DNA of 64,000 nucleotides, taken from assembly GCA_019237115.1 (NCBI GenBank), contig JAFAHS010000437.1, positions 25,892 to 89,891 of the forward strand. Direction: 5' to 3'. Source of the stretch: Deltaproteobacteria bacterium. Lineage in GTDB: Bacteria > Desulfobacterota > Binatia > Binatales > Binataceae. Made by a program: the position numbers and the translations under genes. Numbering within the stretch: position 1 is the first letter of the stretch; every line of letters starts with the position of its first letter. The notes beneath the pieces are model-generated. The model saw nothing but the letters and a program-made list of their open reading frames with translations, ran no database searches and had not been told where the DNA came from. Shown here piece by piece: positions 11,428 through 21,517 of this stretch.

Positions 11428-12822
11428 GTGTCAGCTCAGCTTCACGCGGGCGCTGCGCGAGTGAAACTTGATCCGCCGGTCGGAATTGCGATGGCGGGTT
11501 ACGGCCGCCGCACCGGATCCTCGACCGGTATCCATGACGACCTCACCGCGGGCGCACTGGTTGTTTCCGACGGAATCCGCAAGGCTGCGATCGTGAGCGT
11601 GGAGCTCCTCGCGCTGGGAATCCGGATTTGCGATTCGATCGCCGAACAGGTGGCGGCGCACACCGATATTCCACCTGAAGCCGTCATGGTGTGCGCGACC
11701 CATACTCATTCCGGTCCTCATTTCAACATGTTTGCCACCCCGCGCGGCGATTCGCCGGATGCTCCCGGGCGCGACCTGAATTGGGAACGCGGTCTGCCCG
11801 ACAGGATCGCGCGCGCGGTGATTGAGGCGAACGCGCACCTGCGCCCAGCCGCCGTCGCGGCAGCCGGCGCGCAGTTCGGGCTGGGCACCAATCGCCGACT
11901 CATGCGCGCAGACGGTACGATTCAGCTCGCGCCAAACTACGCGGGAACCGTCGATCACGAGCTCAAGGTCCTGGGCTTGTTCGCCACCATGCATGACCCG
12001 GGCGCGATTTCCTGCTTGCTCAACTACCCATGCCACGGGGTGGTACTGTGCGAAGACAACCTGCTCTATTCGCGTGATTGGCCCGGGTTCGCGATAGATG
12101 CGCTGCAACAGAGCACCACCGGATCGAGCTCCGGGAGAGCTCCCATCGCGTTGTTTACCCAAGGGGCCAGCGGGAACATCGACCCGGTGCGCCGCGGCGA
12201 CTTCTCGGCCGGCCGCGAGTGGGGACACGCCGCGGCCTCGCTCGCGCATGCGGCGCTCGCGCACGCAGCGCGAACCGGTTTCGCGCAGGTGGTCACCCGC
12301 CGCGTGCCGGTTCTGATGAAACTACGGGACCTGAGTGCGCGGCTCGCCATCGCGCGCGCCAATATCCAACAGACCGAGCTTGCGCTTAAGAAGCATGCGG
12401 GCGTCGGCGGAATTCAGCACCGGCGGCTGACCGATCAGCACCAGCTGTCACTCGACGAGCGGGGCGCGGCGGAGGCGCTCGCGGAGGCGAATCGGCGCGA
12501 CCGGCGCGTCGATCAAGGCGCGGGAGAGCTGCGCACCCACATGACGCTGCTCGCGATAGGCGACCTGGTCCTGGTGGGTGTGCCCGGGGAATTGTTCGCG
12601 GAGCTCGGAATCGCGATCAAGGCCAATCCCTATTTCCGCCACACCTTCGTGCTGGGCTATTGCAACGATCTGGTGGGCTACATTCCCACCCGCGAGGCGT
12701 ACGAGGTCGGAGGATACGAGGTGGAAACCTCGCGGGTGGCGCAGGGCAGCGGCGAACTGCTGGTCCATCTGGCCCTTGCCCATTTGGCCGAGATGCGCGA
12801 GGAATCGACAAAGCTCAAGTAA
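11428..12822 (+). CDS. Neutral/alkaline non-lysosomal ceramidase-like hydrolase
   Basis: 'AGAARVKLDPPVGIAMAGYGRRTGSSTGIHDDLTAGALVVSDG', 'VMVCATHTHSGPHFN'; GTG start directly after the TGA of the aminotransferase (TGAGGTG); longer ORF start at 11128 overlaps the upstream gene. Confidence 0.8.
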   Translation: MSAQLHAGAARVKLDPPVGIAMAGYGRRTGSSTGIHDDLTAGALVVSDGIRKAAIVSVELLALGIRICDSIAEQVAAHTDIPPEAVMVCATHTHSGPHFNMFATPRGDSPDAPGRDLNWERGLPDRIARAVIEANAHLRPAAVAAAGAQFGLGTNRRLMRADGTIQLAPNYAGTVDHELKVLGLFATMHDPGAISCLLNYPCHGVVLCEDNLLYSRDWPGFAIDALQQSTTGSSSGRAPIALFTQGASGNIDPVRRGDFSAGREWGHAAASLAHAALAHAARTGFAQVVTRRVPVLMKLRDLSARLAIARANIQQTELALKKHAGVGGIQHRRLTDQHQLSLDERGAAEALAEANRRDRRVDQGAGELRTHMTLLAIGDLVLVGVPGELFAELGIAIKANPYFRHTFVLGYCNDLVGYIPTREAYEVGGYEVETSRVAQGSGELLVHLALAHLAEMREESTKLK

Positions 12823-12838
12823 TACTTTAATGTTGGCC

Positions 12839-13330
12839 TTACCGCTCGATGATGCCGTCGCGCGAAATGTCGAGCCGGTATGCGATCTCCAATGCCCGCT
12901 CCTGCGGCCGCGCCAGGTAGTAATCGGTTTGGGGACTGCCCTTCAGGGCTGCGCTTAGCTCTTCCAGCGGCGCATGCTGGAATCCGAGGCGGCAAAAAAA
13001 CCTTTCTGCACTGGTGGCAAAGAGAAAGAGTTGGCGCGCGCCACGCGTGTGCGCAGCCTGACGGGCCGCCCTGACCAGCCGTCGGCCTATCTCGCGATGG
13101 CGATGTTGCTCAAGGACGTACAGCGATCGCAGCAGCGCAGAGTCAAGCAGCGGTTCCACGCCCACGACCCCCACCGCGTCATCGCCGTCGAAGGCCAGCA
13201 GATAGCAGGCGGGCGGCCATTCGATGCCGTCGGTGAGCATCTTGCCCTGCTCGAGCAGTTTGCGGACGCGCGCGAGGTCGCGGGTCTGCTCGATGGCTAT
13301 TTCCCCGCTGCGGTGCTTTCGGAACGCCAA
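12839..13330 (-). CDS. GNAT-family N-acetyltransferase
   Basis: 'LLRSLYVLEQHRHREIGRRLVRAARQAAHTRGARQLFLFATSAERFFCRLGFQ'. Confidence 0.85.
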   Translation of the reverse strand: MAFRKHRSGEIAIEQTRDLARVRKLLEQGKMLTDGIEWPPACYLLAFDGDDAVGVVGVEPLLDSALLRSLYVLEQHRHREIGRRLVRAARQAAHTRGARQLFLFATSAERFFCRLGFQHAPLEELSAALKGSPQTDYYLARPQERALEIAYRLDISRDGIIER

Positions 13331-13341
13331 TCGCTCGCTGC

Positions 13342-13575
13342 CTACTTTTTGGGTGGCGGAAAGAGCTGCTCTCCGGTTTCTTCATTCACCACCGTGATGG
13401 CCTTCACCGGGCAGGACCGGGCCGCGGCCAGGATGGTCGCCTCGGGAGCACCAGCGGGGTTCACCACGTCGGACTTTTCGTCGGCATCGAACTGGAACAC
13501 CGCAGGCGCGGTTTCGACGCAATCTCCGCTGCTGATGCAGCGTGTTTTGTTTACCGTCACTTTGAGGCTTGCCAT
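13342..13575 (-). CDS. Small ferredoxin (single-cluster, P450-partner type)
   Basis: 'KVTVNKTRCISSGDCVETAPAVFQFDADEKSDV...AARSCPVKAITV'; internal Met (MASLKV) chosen as start. Confidence 0.85.
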   Translation of the reverse strand: MASLKVTVNKTRCISSGDCVETAPAVFQFDADEKSDVVNPAGAPEATILAAARSCPVKAITVVNEETGEQLFPPPKK

Positions 13576-13707
13576 AGGTTCTCCATGCTTCGATCCAGTC
13601 ATCCGCAGCTTAGAATTGCCGCTTGGCAGGCGGCAAGCGAACCGGGACCGCGAACCCCGATTGAAACGCGCGGCGCGGGAGTCGATACTTTTCGCCGGGA
13701 CGTGCTG

Positions 13708-14100
13708 ATGGCGAAGATCCTGGGCACCGGTATCGACGCAATTGAAGTCGATCGCATCGAGCGCGCGCTCTCACGCGAGCACACCGCTCAGCGTTTTCGG
13801 GCACGCGTGTTCACTGAAGGCGAAATCAAGTATTGCGAATCGCGCGGCGTGGCACGCTATCAGAGCTATGCGGCGCGGTTCGCGGCGAAGGAAGCCGCGA
13901 TGAAAGCGATGGGGACCGGATGGAACCGCAACGTCGGGTGGAGCGAGATCGAAGTCGTGCGCGAGCGCGGCAAAGCACCCACCATCGTACTGCACGGGAA
14001 GTCGGCGGCGTTCGCGCGCAAGAAAAACATCAGCGCGTTTCATTTGAGCCTCACGCACACGGCGCGCGAGGCGATCGCACACGTCATCGCCGAAGGGTGA
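13708..14100 (+). CDS. acpS: Holo-[acyl-carrier-protein] synthase
   Basis: 'ILGTGIDAIEVDRIERAL', 'RVFTEGEIKYCESRG', 'YAARFAAKEAAMKAMGTGW', 'FHLSLTHTAREAIAHVIAE'. Confidence 0.92.
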   Translation: MAKILGTGIDAIEVDRIERALSREHTAQRFRARVFTEGEIKYCESRGVARYQSYAARFAAKEAAMKAMGTGWNRNVGWSEIEVVRERGKAPTIVLHGKSAAFARKKNISAFHLSLTHTAREAIAHVIAEG

Positions 14101-14262
14101 CGTTCTTTCCATCCGGGCAGGGTCGCCCCGCCCAGCCCTCACGTATCGGGCGAGGACCTGTCTCGCGGAGCGCTGAGTGCGGGGCGGCAGCTTCGCCAGC
14201 TCGCGCGTCAACCGGCACTTCGGCGGTCGTTGAAGACCCCGGCCGCGAAAAAGCGCGTCAAG

Positions 14263-16497
14263 CTAGTGCGCGGGCTCGACGCTTACCGGGGTGCCGAACA
14301 GCACCGCGGTCCCGCTCGCGGTATCATAGGCCTGGTTGTCGGTCAGAAAGTTGGTATTTACTCCACCGTGGGCCTTGGCCACGCTCAGCCGGGTCTCCTC
14401 GACGTCGTGACCCCACCCGTGCGGCAGGCTCACCACCCCCGGCATCAGGTCTCCGGTCACCTCGACTGGCGCAATCACGCTCCCCACCCGACTTGTTACT
14501 CGCGCCGCGCTTCCGTTGGCGATGCCCAGGCGGGCTGCGTCGTGTGGCGAGACCTGCAGCGTGCAGGGGTTACGACCCTTCACCAGGGCCGGCAGATTGT
14601 GCATGAACGAATTGCTGGTGCGCAGGTTGCGCCTCCCGATCAGCAGCATCTCTTGGCTTGCGGCGGAAGGATTGGAGATGTGGTCACGAAGGCGCGGGAG
14701 ATCGTTCACCATCAGGGTCGGAGCAAGCTCGATCTTTCCGCTCTGGGTATTGATGATCTCCCCCAGACGTGGCTGCAGGGGTCCAAGGTCGATCCCGTGA
14801 GGGGCGCCCTTGACCCGCCCAAGCGTCAATCCCGACGGGTTGCGCCCGAAGCCGTCGCCGTAAGGACCAAGCCGCAGCAGCATGTCGATAACGCGCTCCG
14901 GTCCCGTCGATTCCGCGAGGCTTGAGACCACTTCCTCCACGCTCAGGCCTTCCCAGTGGCGGTTCCTCTTCACCGCGGTCTGCGCTACCTGCGCAAACAT
15001 CATGTCGTCAACCTCTTTCGTTGCGCGGCCTTCGAGACCCAACAGCCCGGCCCCAATCTTAAGCATCACCTCCCATGCGGGGGGTGAATCCGACGATACG
15101 GCAGCCCACGACCATTTTGCGATAGTCCGGACCGACAGGTGATAGAGCCCGAACTCATAGTTGGGTTGCTCGGCAGGCGATGGTGTCGGGAGAATGAAAT
15201 CTGCGTGGCGGGTGGTCTCATTGAGGTAGAAATCGACTGCGACCAGGCACTCGAGGCCGGCAAATGCCGCCTCAAGCTCGCGTGAGTGGGCCGCACTGCG
15301 CAGCGGATTGGTCATCAGAAGAATCATCGCCCGCACCTGTCCGGCGCCCGGTGTCAGCATCTCTTCGGCCATCGCGGAGGACGGATTCATGCCGCCGACT
15401 CTGGGCTGCCCGCTGACCCGGGTTTTCCACCGGTCGAGCTTAAATGGACGCGTCCCGGCCAGCGCCGTCGCGGGCGCCGCGGCGCGGGGAAACATCACCC
15501 CGCCGGCCCGGTCGAGATTGCCGGTCAGGATGTTCATCAGTTCCACGCCCCAGCACGCGAGCGTTCCAAATTTCTGTACGCAGGTACCCAGGCGTCCATA
15601 GCAGGCGGCCTGCTCACCGGCAGCGAATTCCCGCGCCATGCGCCGAATGTGGGCCGCGCTGATTCCGCAATAGTCCGCGACCGCTTCCGGGGTGAAGTCA
15701 CGTACGCTCTGCTGCAGCGAATCGAGGCCATTGACCATCCCCGTGGCCGCGCCCAATCGGATGAGCCCCTCCTCGAACAGCGTACGCACCATCGCCAGGA
15801 GAAACGCAGCGTCGGTACCGGGCCGGATGAAATGATGTTTGCTGGCGAGCCGGGCGGTCTCGGTGCGCCGTGGATCGATGACGACTACCCTGCCGCCGCG
15901 TGCAATCACGTTTTTCAGACGCCCCGGCGCGTCCGGCATGGTCATCAAGCTGCCGTGCGAAACGGCGGGGTTTGCGCCGACGATGAGCAGATATTTCGTG
16001 CGATCGATGTCCGGGACCGGAACCGTGGCCGGAAACGGTCCGCCAAACATCAACCCGGTCTGCACTTCCTTGGGAAGCGTGTCGATCGCACCCGCGTTGA
16101 AGACGTTGCGGCTGCCAAGCGCGCGCGCCAAGACCGGCAGATAGAGAAACGCCAGGTCATGAACCAACGGGTTGCCCGCGTACATGCCGATCGCGTCGGG
16201 GCCGCACTTTTTTCGGATCGCGAGCAGCCGCGCCGAGATCTCTCGATAAGCCTGCGGCCAGGAGATCTCCTGCCACCCGCCGGGGGTGCGTTTGAGCGGT
16301 CGGCGCAAGCGCTCGGAATCGTCGTAAAGTTCCTTGAGTGCATGGGCCTTGGGGCAGATAAAGCCGCGCGAAAAGGGATCGTCCCGGTCACCGCGCACCT
16401 TGACGATCGCCCCGTCGGCGACCTCTATAGTCACCCCGCAGGTTGCCTCGCAGAAGGGACACACCCGTGAAACCGACTGCTGATTTGCCATCGTCAT
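14263..16497 (-). CDS. Molybdopterin (bis-MGD) oxidoreductase with N-terminal 4Fe-4S site
   Basis: 'CPFCEATCGVTIEVADGAIVKVRGDRDDPFSRGFICPKAHALKELYDDSERLRRPLKR'; C-terminal molydop_binding motifs 'VSPHDAARLGIANGSAARVTSRVGSVIAPVEVTGDLMPGVVSLPHGWGH'. Confidence 0.93.
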   Translation of the reverse strand: MTMANQQSVSRVCPFCEATCGVTIEVADGAIVKVRGDRDDPFSRGFICPKAHALKELYDDSERLRRPLKRTPGGWQEISWPQAYREISARLLAIRKKCGPDAIGMYAGNPLVHDLAFLYLPVLARALGSRNVFNAGAIDTLPKEVQTGLMFGGPFPATVPVPDIDRTKYLLIVGANPAVSHGSLMTMPDAPGRLKNVIARGGRVVVIDPRRTETARLASKHHFIRPGTDAAFLLAMVRTLFEEGLIRLGAATGMVNGLDSLQQSVRDFTPEAVADYCGISAAHIRRMAREFAAGEQAACYGRLGTCVQKFGTLACWGVELMNILTGNLDRAGGVMFPRAAAPATALAGTRPFKLDRWKTRVSGQPRVGGMNPSSAMAEEMLTPGAGQVRAMILLMTNPLRSAAHSRELEAAFAGLECLVAVDFYLNETTRHADFILPTPSPAEQPNYEFGLYHLSVRTIAKWSWAAVSSDSPPAWEVMLKIGAGLLGLEGRATKEVDDMMFAQVAQTAVKRNRHWEGLSVEEVVSSLAESTGPERVIDMLLRLGPYGDGFGRNPSGLTLGRVKGAPHGIDLGPLQPRLGEIINTQSGKIELAPTLMVNDLPRLRDHISNPSAASQEMLLIGRRNLRTSNSFMHNLPALVKGRNPCTLQVSPHDAARLGIANGSAARVTSRVGSVIAPVEVTGDLMPGVVSLPHGWGHDVEETRLSVAKAHGGVNTNFLTDNQAYDTASGTAVLFGTPVSVEPAH

Positions 16498-16631
16498 CTC
16501 CTCTTCGCCGCACCATCGGCACCGGGGCGAACATCGCGGCTTCGCGAATTCGATGCAATTATCTTTGAGGTAATGGGCGAGCAGCCGGGGCGGGAAGCCC
16601 GAGCCATCGCCAGAAAGCTGCGGAGGAAGCC

Positions 16632-18053
16632 TTACTTCTTGGCTGGGGTGGGGGTCGGAGTTGCTTCGACCCTGGCACGGAAGACGGCGGGCGGTTTGTT
16701 GAGCTGGCTGAAAGTGAAATCGCCAATCGAGTAAACCGCGCCGCCCATTGTCGAGGTCGCGTAGTATTCGGTACGCGGGCCCGCGGCGGCACCCGGTTCC
16801 GTGGCGGTTGGCTTGATCGCGATCTTCGAGAGCTTGACCGTGCCCAGCGGCTTTCCATCCTTGCCGCTGAGCGTCACCACGATCGCAGGCTGGTCAAGTC
16901 CGAAGGGCACCGGCGAGGGCATCGGGTCGGCCACGATCGAGACGCCTTTCAGTTCACGCAATTCGTCAAGAAACCTTTCGACTACCGCCACATCGGCCGC
17001 CTCGGTTGTGGCACCTTCGACCAAATTCCACTTGCCGCCGGGTGCGCGTTGCAGGACAAAATGATCGGATCCGACTTTGGCATCGACACTTGCCACCGCG
17101 GACGGCTCGAAGCTGAGCACGGTCTTGTCACGCAGGTCGAACACCGTGCGGTCGAGATTGCTCACCACCCACTGATGCACGGTGTAGACCGGAGTGCGTT
17201 CTCCGCGCCGCACGTAGATACCATCCTTGCCCTGCTCGGTTTGTTTGAAGCCGATCAGCATCGACTCCGAGGCATTGTCCTTCCCGTACACGGTAACGGT
17301 CAGGTGCGGCTTTTCAAGGCCGTACTGTGAAACGCTGGCCGGTGCGTCGGCAATGAAATCCGCGACCTTGGCGTCGACCAGCGTGCTCAGGAACTGGCGC
17401 ACCTGGGTGGGATCGGCGAGATAGTTACCGGGCTTGGTGATATGCCACTTGTCGCCGTCACGCGTCACCTCGATGGTCTGCCCGTTGTCCTTGCTGATGA
17501 CGAAGCGGGAGATATCGTCGACCTTGAAGGTCATCAAGTCGCGCGAGCGCATCTGATCGACGGTCTTGTTCATCCCGGCGGGGAAGGCGGACGAGGTCAG
17601 CATGACGGCCGGTTGGTCGGTGGTTTTGACGTAAGCGTTGAAGCCCACCGGGGTGGTCTTGCCCACCTCGATGCCCGGTAGCTTCTGCCCCTGGTAGGTG
17701 GTGAGCGTCACGACCGTCGCCGGCTTGGCGAGTCCGAACGGTTCCAGATCGGCGGGCTTGTCGTCCACGGTCTTGGTGACCACGGCATCGGCGATAGCGC
17801 GCGCGAGGTTGTTGGACGCGGTCTGGTCGGCGTCGGTGCCAATCGGCTTGAGCATCCGCCAATCGCCGCCCTTGGGGCGCTCGATCAGGATCTCACGGTC
17901 GGGATACTTGAGGTCGATGCTCGCGATGTCCCCCGGTTCGACGTTGAGGACCTTCTGGGCGGGCGCTTCCTTGTTGTAGTACGCGCTGTAATAGGCAAAG
18001 GCGCCAACCACCAGCGCAAGAACCAGTACGATAATCGTGTTCCGAAACCGCAT
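16632..18053 (-). CDS. DUF4340-domain membrane-anchored protein
   Basis: N-terminal TM; repeated 'DIASIDLKYPDREILIERPKGGDWRMLKPIGTDADQTASNNLARAI' style modules; neighbours a GldG-like protein. Confidence 0.8.
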   Translation of the reverse strand: MRFRNTIIVLVLALVVGAFAYYSAYYNKEAPAQKVLNVEPGDIASIDLKYPDREILIERPKGGDWRMLKPIGTDADQTASNNLARAIADAVVTKTVDDKPADLEPFGLAKPATVVTLTTYQGQKLPGIEVGKTTPVGFNAYVKTTDQPAVMLTSSAFPAGMNKTVDQMRSRDLMTFKVDDISRFVISKDNGQTIEVTRDGDKWHITKPGNYLADPTQVRQFLSTLVDAKVADFIADAPASVSQYGLEKPHLTVTVYGKDNASESMLIGFKQTEQGKDGIYVRRGERTPVYTVHQWVVSNLDRTVFDLRDKTVLSFEPSAVASVDAKVGSDHFVLQRAPGGKWNLVEGATTEAADVAVVERFLDELRELKGVSIVADPMPSPVPFGLDQPAIVVTLSGKDGKPLGTVKLSKIAIKPTATEPGAAAGPRTEYYATSTMGGAVYSIGDFTFSQLNKPPAVFRARVEATPTPTPAKK

Positions 18054-18071
18054 CGCCGGTGCAGCTGGGGC

Positions 18072-19646
18072 TCAGTTGCGGCGTTCCCACCAGACCGCGA
18101 TTCCCGCGATCAGGAGCAGTTGCGGCAACAGCAGCACGGAGAGCGCAAACACCACGCTGAATTGGTCGACGGTCAGCCTAAAGCGCGAGGCGCGCAGGGA
18201 GCGCGGACGAATGGAGATAGAGTTCTCCTCGCCCGCCAGCCAATCCACGCTGTTAACGAAGAAATCGCGGTTGAAAAAGTTGCTGATGTATTGGTTGTTG
18301 ACAAAGTCGGTGGAGCCAAACACCACCAGCCGCGTCTCACCCTTACCCAATCCAAGCTGGGTGAGGTCTCCGTTGACTGCCACCGCGACGTTTATCGGTC
18401 CGCGGGTATCTTTGGCATCGAGCTGCGCCTTCTGCTGCTTGAACAGTGTATCGAGATCGGTCTCAGCCCACGAAGTATCGCTGGTCTTGGCGAGCGGGGT
18501 CACGCTCAGGCCATTCTTCAGGTTCTCCTCGACGGTCAGCGAGCGCGCCATCGGGAAAACCGTGCGTTGCTTGAAGTTGCGGGTGATCGGATGTTCGCCG
18601 TAGTCCTGTACGATGGGGTTGAGTCCCAGCGCAGGGCCCGCGAACAGCCGCACCACCTGGTCGACGATAATGTCGTTGCCGACCCTCACGCCCCACTGCG
18701 AAATCAGGTCTTCGAGCGCCTTCTGATTTACTGACTGGTCCGCGCGCTGGGGACGAAACATTGCCGCGATGCGCCCCTCGCGCTTCAGGTAGTCCTGCAA
18801 CTGCTCGATTTCGTGGGGCAGAATCGGCTTCACGGGACCCGCGATCACCACCATGGTCGTGTCGTCGGGGACCTTTGGCAGCTGCGCAAGTTCGAGCTTG
18901 CGTACCTCGTAGCCCTCGCCCTCGAGATCTTTCTTGAGCTCGCCGAACCCGCCGGGGTTCTGGGCATCGTCGGGGTCCGCCTCGCCGTGGCCGTCGAGAA
19001 ACTCGATTACCTTCTTGGTATTCCGGGTCGCGCGGATAATCGCGTTGGTAAGGGCTTCCTCGCTGAGCTCCGTCACGTTGGTGCCCAGGCCCGAGTCTGG
19101 ACCGCCCACCTGGATGTGGGTGGTGTTCATCACCGTAACCTTGAAGCGCTCGGCGAGTTCGGGGTGCTTGTCGGGGTCGACCAGCTGGTAGCTGACTTTG
19201 GGCGACGCGTATCGGTACGTCGCGTACAGGTCGCGCGCGGTCTGATTTTCGCCACCCGGGAAAAAGCCGATCAGTTTGATGGGCTGGGTGAGGTTTCTGA
19301 CAACCTGCTCGGATTGGCTCGAGAGGCTGAAAATCTTCTCGCTGGTCAGGTCGAGTCGACGGTGGAAGTTGGGAAGGCTGGAGATGTAGTTGGCTGCGAC
19401 GATCAGCGCGATGAACGCAACCGAGTAGATTATCGCGTTGGCGCCATAGCGCGTGGAACGCTGTCCGATGAGCGTGCCGATCGCTGCGCCGCTAGAGGTT
19501 ATCCACAAGACCAGCGCAAAAATGCCGGCCACCAGATTTACCCATACAAAGAAGCGAAACCCCGGCGCGATCAGATGATCGATAACGCCGAAAACCAGCA
19601 GAATGAGGCCGATGATTCCGTAGAGCGCCGCCGATCGCCGCATCAT
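18072..19646 (-). CDS. GldG-like ABC-type auxiliary membrane protein
   Basis: 'LDLTSEKIFSLSSQSEQVVRNLTQPIKLIGFFPGGENQTARDLYATYRYASPKVSYQLVDPDKHPELAERF', TM segments at both ends. Confidence 0.85.
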   Translation of the reverse strand: MMRRSAALYGIIGLILLVFGVIDHLIAPGFRFFVWVNLVAGIFALVLWITSSGAAIGTLIGQRSTRYGANAIIYSVAFIALIVAANYISSLPNFHRRLDLTSEKIFSLSSQSEQVVRNLTQPIKLIGFFPGGENQTARDLYATYRYASPKVSYQLVDPDKHPELAERFKVTVMNTTHIQVGGPDSGLGTNVTELSEEALTNAIIRATRNTKKVIEFLDGHGEADPDDAQNPGGFGELKKDLEGEGYEVRKLELAQLPKVPDDTTMVVIAGPVKPILPHEIEQLQDYLKREGRIAAMFRPQRADQSVNQKALEDLISQWGVRVGNDIIVDQVVRLFAGPALGLNPIVQDYGEHPITRNFKQRTVFPMARSLTVEENLKNGLSVTPLAKTSDTSWAETDLDTLFKQQKAQLDAKDTRGPINVAVAVNGDLTQLGLGKGETRLVVFGSTDFVNNQYISNFFNRDFFVNSVDWLAGEENSISIRPRSLRASRFRLTVDQFSVVFALSVLLLPQLLLIAGIAVWWERRN

Positions 19647-19654
19647 GCCACCTG

Positions 19655-20431
19655 CTAGCGCCAGCGAGCCGACTCAACCGAGCGCTGGGTGAGAAACAGC
19701 GCAACCAGGATGAGGCTCAGGAAGTAGACGAGATCTCTGGTGTCGATGATACCGGTAACCATCTGCGAGAAGTGATCCGTAATCGAAAGATAGCGCAGGA
19801 GGTCGGAAACCCATCCAGAGCTGCCGGTCTGCGCGGGCCATGAAATCACGTAGAGGATGAGCAGCGCGCCAAAGCAGGTGATGGCTGCGATTATCTGATT
19901 CTGGGTGATCGAGCTGGTGAAAAGGCCGACCGCTACGAAGCACAGCGACAGCAGCACCAGCCCCAGATAACCAGCGACCATGACGCCGACTTCCGGGTTT
20001 CCGAAGATGACCAGAATGATGGGAAAGATGGTGGCCAGGCCGATCATGATCAGCATGAACGCGGCAGCGGCGATGAATTTGCCCGCTACGATTTCACCGG
20101 TACGGACCGGCGCCGTCAGCAGAAACTCGTAAGTGCCGGTGCGTTTTTCCTCGGCGAAGCTGCGCATGGTGATCGCAGGGACCAGGATAACCAGCACGAT
20201 TGACAGATTGTGCAGGAGCGGCTCGATGACCCGCTGGTTCAAGTTCATGTGCTCCAGCACCTGGGGATTCTGCATCGCCGCGTACATCTGCAGGATGATC
20301 TGGAAATAACTGAGAAGCTCGAAGAAAAAGAACCCGCCGAGCAGGAGAAACACGGTCAGCACCACATAGGCGACCGGCTGGACGAAATACCCGGCCAGCT
20401 CCTTGCCCGCAATCGTGAATGCGTTTTTCAT
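19655..20431 (-). CDS. ABC-2 type transporter permease
   Basis: 'MKNAFTIAGKELAGYFVQPVAYVVLTVFLLLGGFFFF...RSFAEEKRTGTYEFLLTAPVRTGEIVAGKFIAAAAFM'. Confidence 0.9.
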   Translation of the reverse strand: MKNAFTIAGKELAGYFVQPVAYVVLTVFLLLGGFFFFELLSYFQIILQMYAAMQNPQVLEHMNLNQRVIEPLLHNLSIVLVILVPAITMRSFAEEKRTGTYEFLLTAPVRTGEIVAGKFIAAAAFMLIMIGLATIFPIILVIFGNPEVGVMVAGYLGLVLLSLCFVAVGLFTSSITQNQIIAAITCFGALLILYVISWPAQTGSSGWVSDLLRYLSITDHFSQMVTGIIDTRDLVYFLSLILVALFLTQRSVESARWR

Positions 20432-20449
20432 CGCGCAAGCAGGGAACGC

Positions 20450-21214
20450 TCAGGCACGGCCCGCCCCAACCTCCTCCAGCGTTTCCTCCGCGTCCGCGTC
20501 CCTGTGCCGCTCCTTTGAAATTGCCTCGAGAAAGACCTGTTCGAGGGAGGTTCCCGCCGGAATGTCGGAAAGCTTTTCCTCGAGCACGACCCGGCCATCG
20601 GCGATGATCACGACCTTGTCGCAAATTTGCGAGACCTCGGGCAGGATATGAGTTGACAGCACCACGGTGCGATCGCCCGACAGGGTCTTGATGAGTCCGC
20701 GGATTTCGTGAATCTGGCGCGGGTCGAGGCCAATGGTTGGCTCGTCGAGCACCAGCACCTGCGGGTCATGAATCAGCGCCTGCGCCAGTCCGACCCGCTG
20801 GCGATAGCCTTTGGAAAGCTGGCCGCAGATCCGCGAGCGCATGTCGGCCAGACCGCAAACCTCCAGCGAGTGTTCGAGTGCCTCGTCGAGTTTCGCACGC
20901 GCTACGCCCCGCAGCCTGGCGACAAAGCGCAAGTAGGCTTCCACGCGCATATCGACGTAAAGCGGGGGATTTTCCGGAAGATAACCGATCCTGCGCCGCG
21001 CCTCGAGCGACTGGGTGAAAATGTCGAGATCATCGACCACCACGGTCCCGTCCGTCGCCGGCATGAACCCGGTGATTATGCGCATCGTGGTGGTCTTGCC
21101 CGCGCCATTGGGGCCCAGGAAGCCCAGTATCGAACCACGTTCGGCCTTAAAGGAGACGTCGCGAATTGCTACGAAGTTACCGTAGACTTTAGTTAGGTTT
21201 TTGACCTCTATCAT
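20450..21214 (-). CDS. ABC transporter ATP-binding protein
   Basis: Walker A 'GFLGPNGAGKTTTMRIITGF', signature 'LSKGYRQRVGLAQALIHDPQVLVLDEPTIGLDP'; start at MIEVKN. Confidence 0.93.
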   Translation of the reverse strand: MIEVKNLTKVYGNFVAIRDVSFKAERGSILGFLGPNGAGKTTTMRIITGFMPATDGTVVVDDLDIFTQSLEARRRIGYLPENPPLYVDMRVEAYLRFVARLRGVARAKLDEALEHSLEVCGLADMRSRICGQLSKGYRQRVGLAQALIHDPQVLVLDEPTIGLDPRQIHEIRGLIKTLSGDRTVVLSTHILPEVSQICDKVVIIADGRVVLEEKLSDIPAGTSLEQVFLEAISKERHRDADAEETLEEVGAGRA

Positions 21215-21517
21215 CAGTCGCCCGCGCCGCAGCCGCCGCTCCCAGCGGCTGACTTGTCTCCCAGCCAATATGACGAAAGCCCGATGCTGTGAATTCGACG
21301 CGCATCGAGCAGCCAAAAAGTTAAACAGCCAAGGGACGCAGAGTCAATACAAGCAGAGAACGCCGAGGGTCCTTTTTCGACTTTTTCAATACCGCGCCGG
21401 ACCCTGGCGAGGTCGCTTTATATGCTTTGGGCGAGGCTGGCTGGACCTGGCCCGCCCGGTGGGCGCTTGGCGCGACCCGCGTTTTCCTTGGCTGGCCGCA
21501 TCCGGTAGGTTCAGGTT

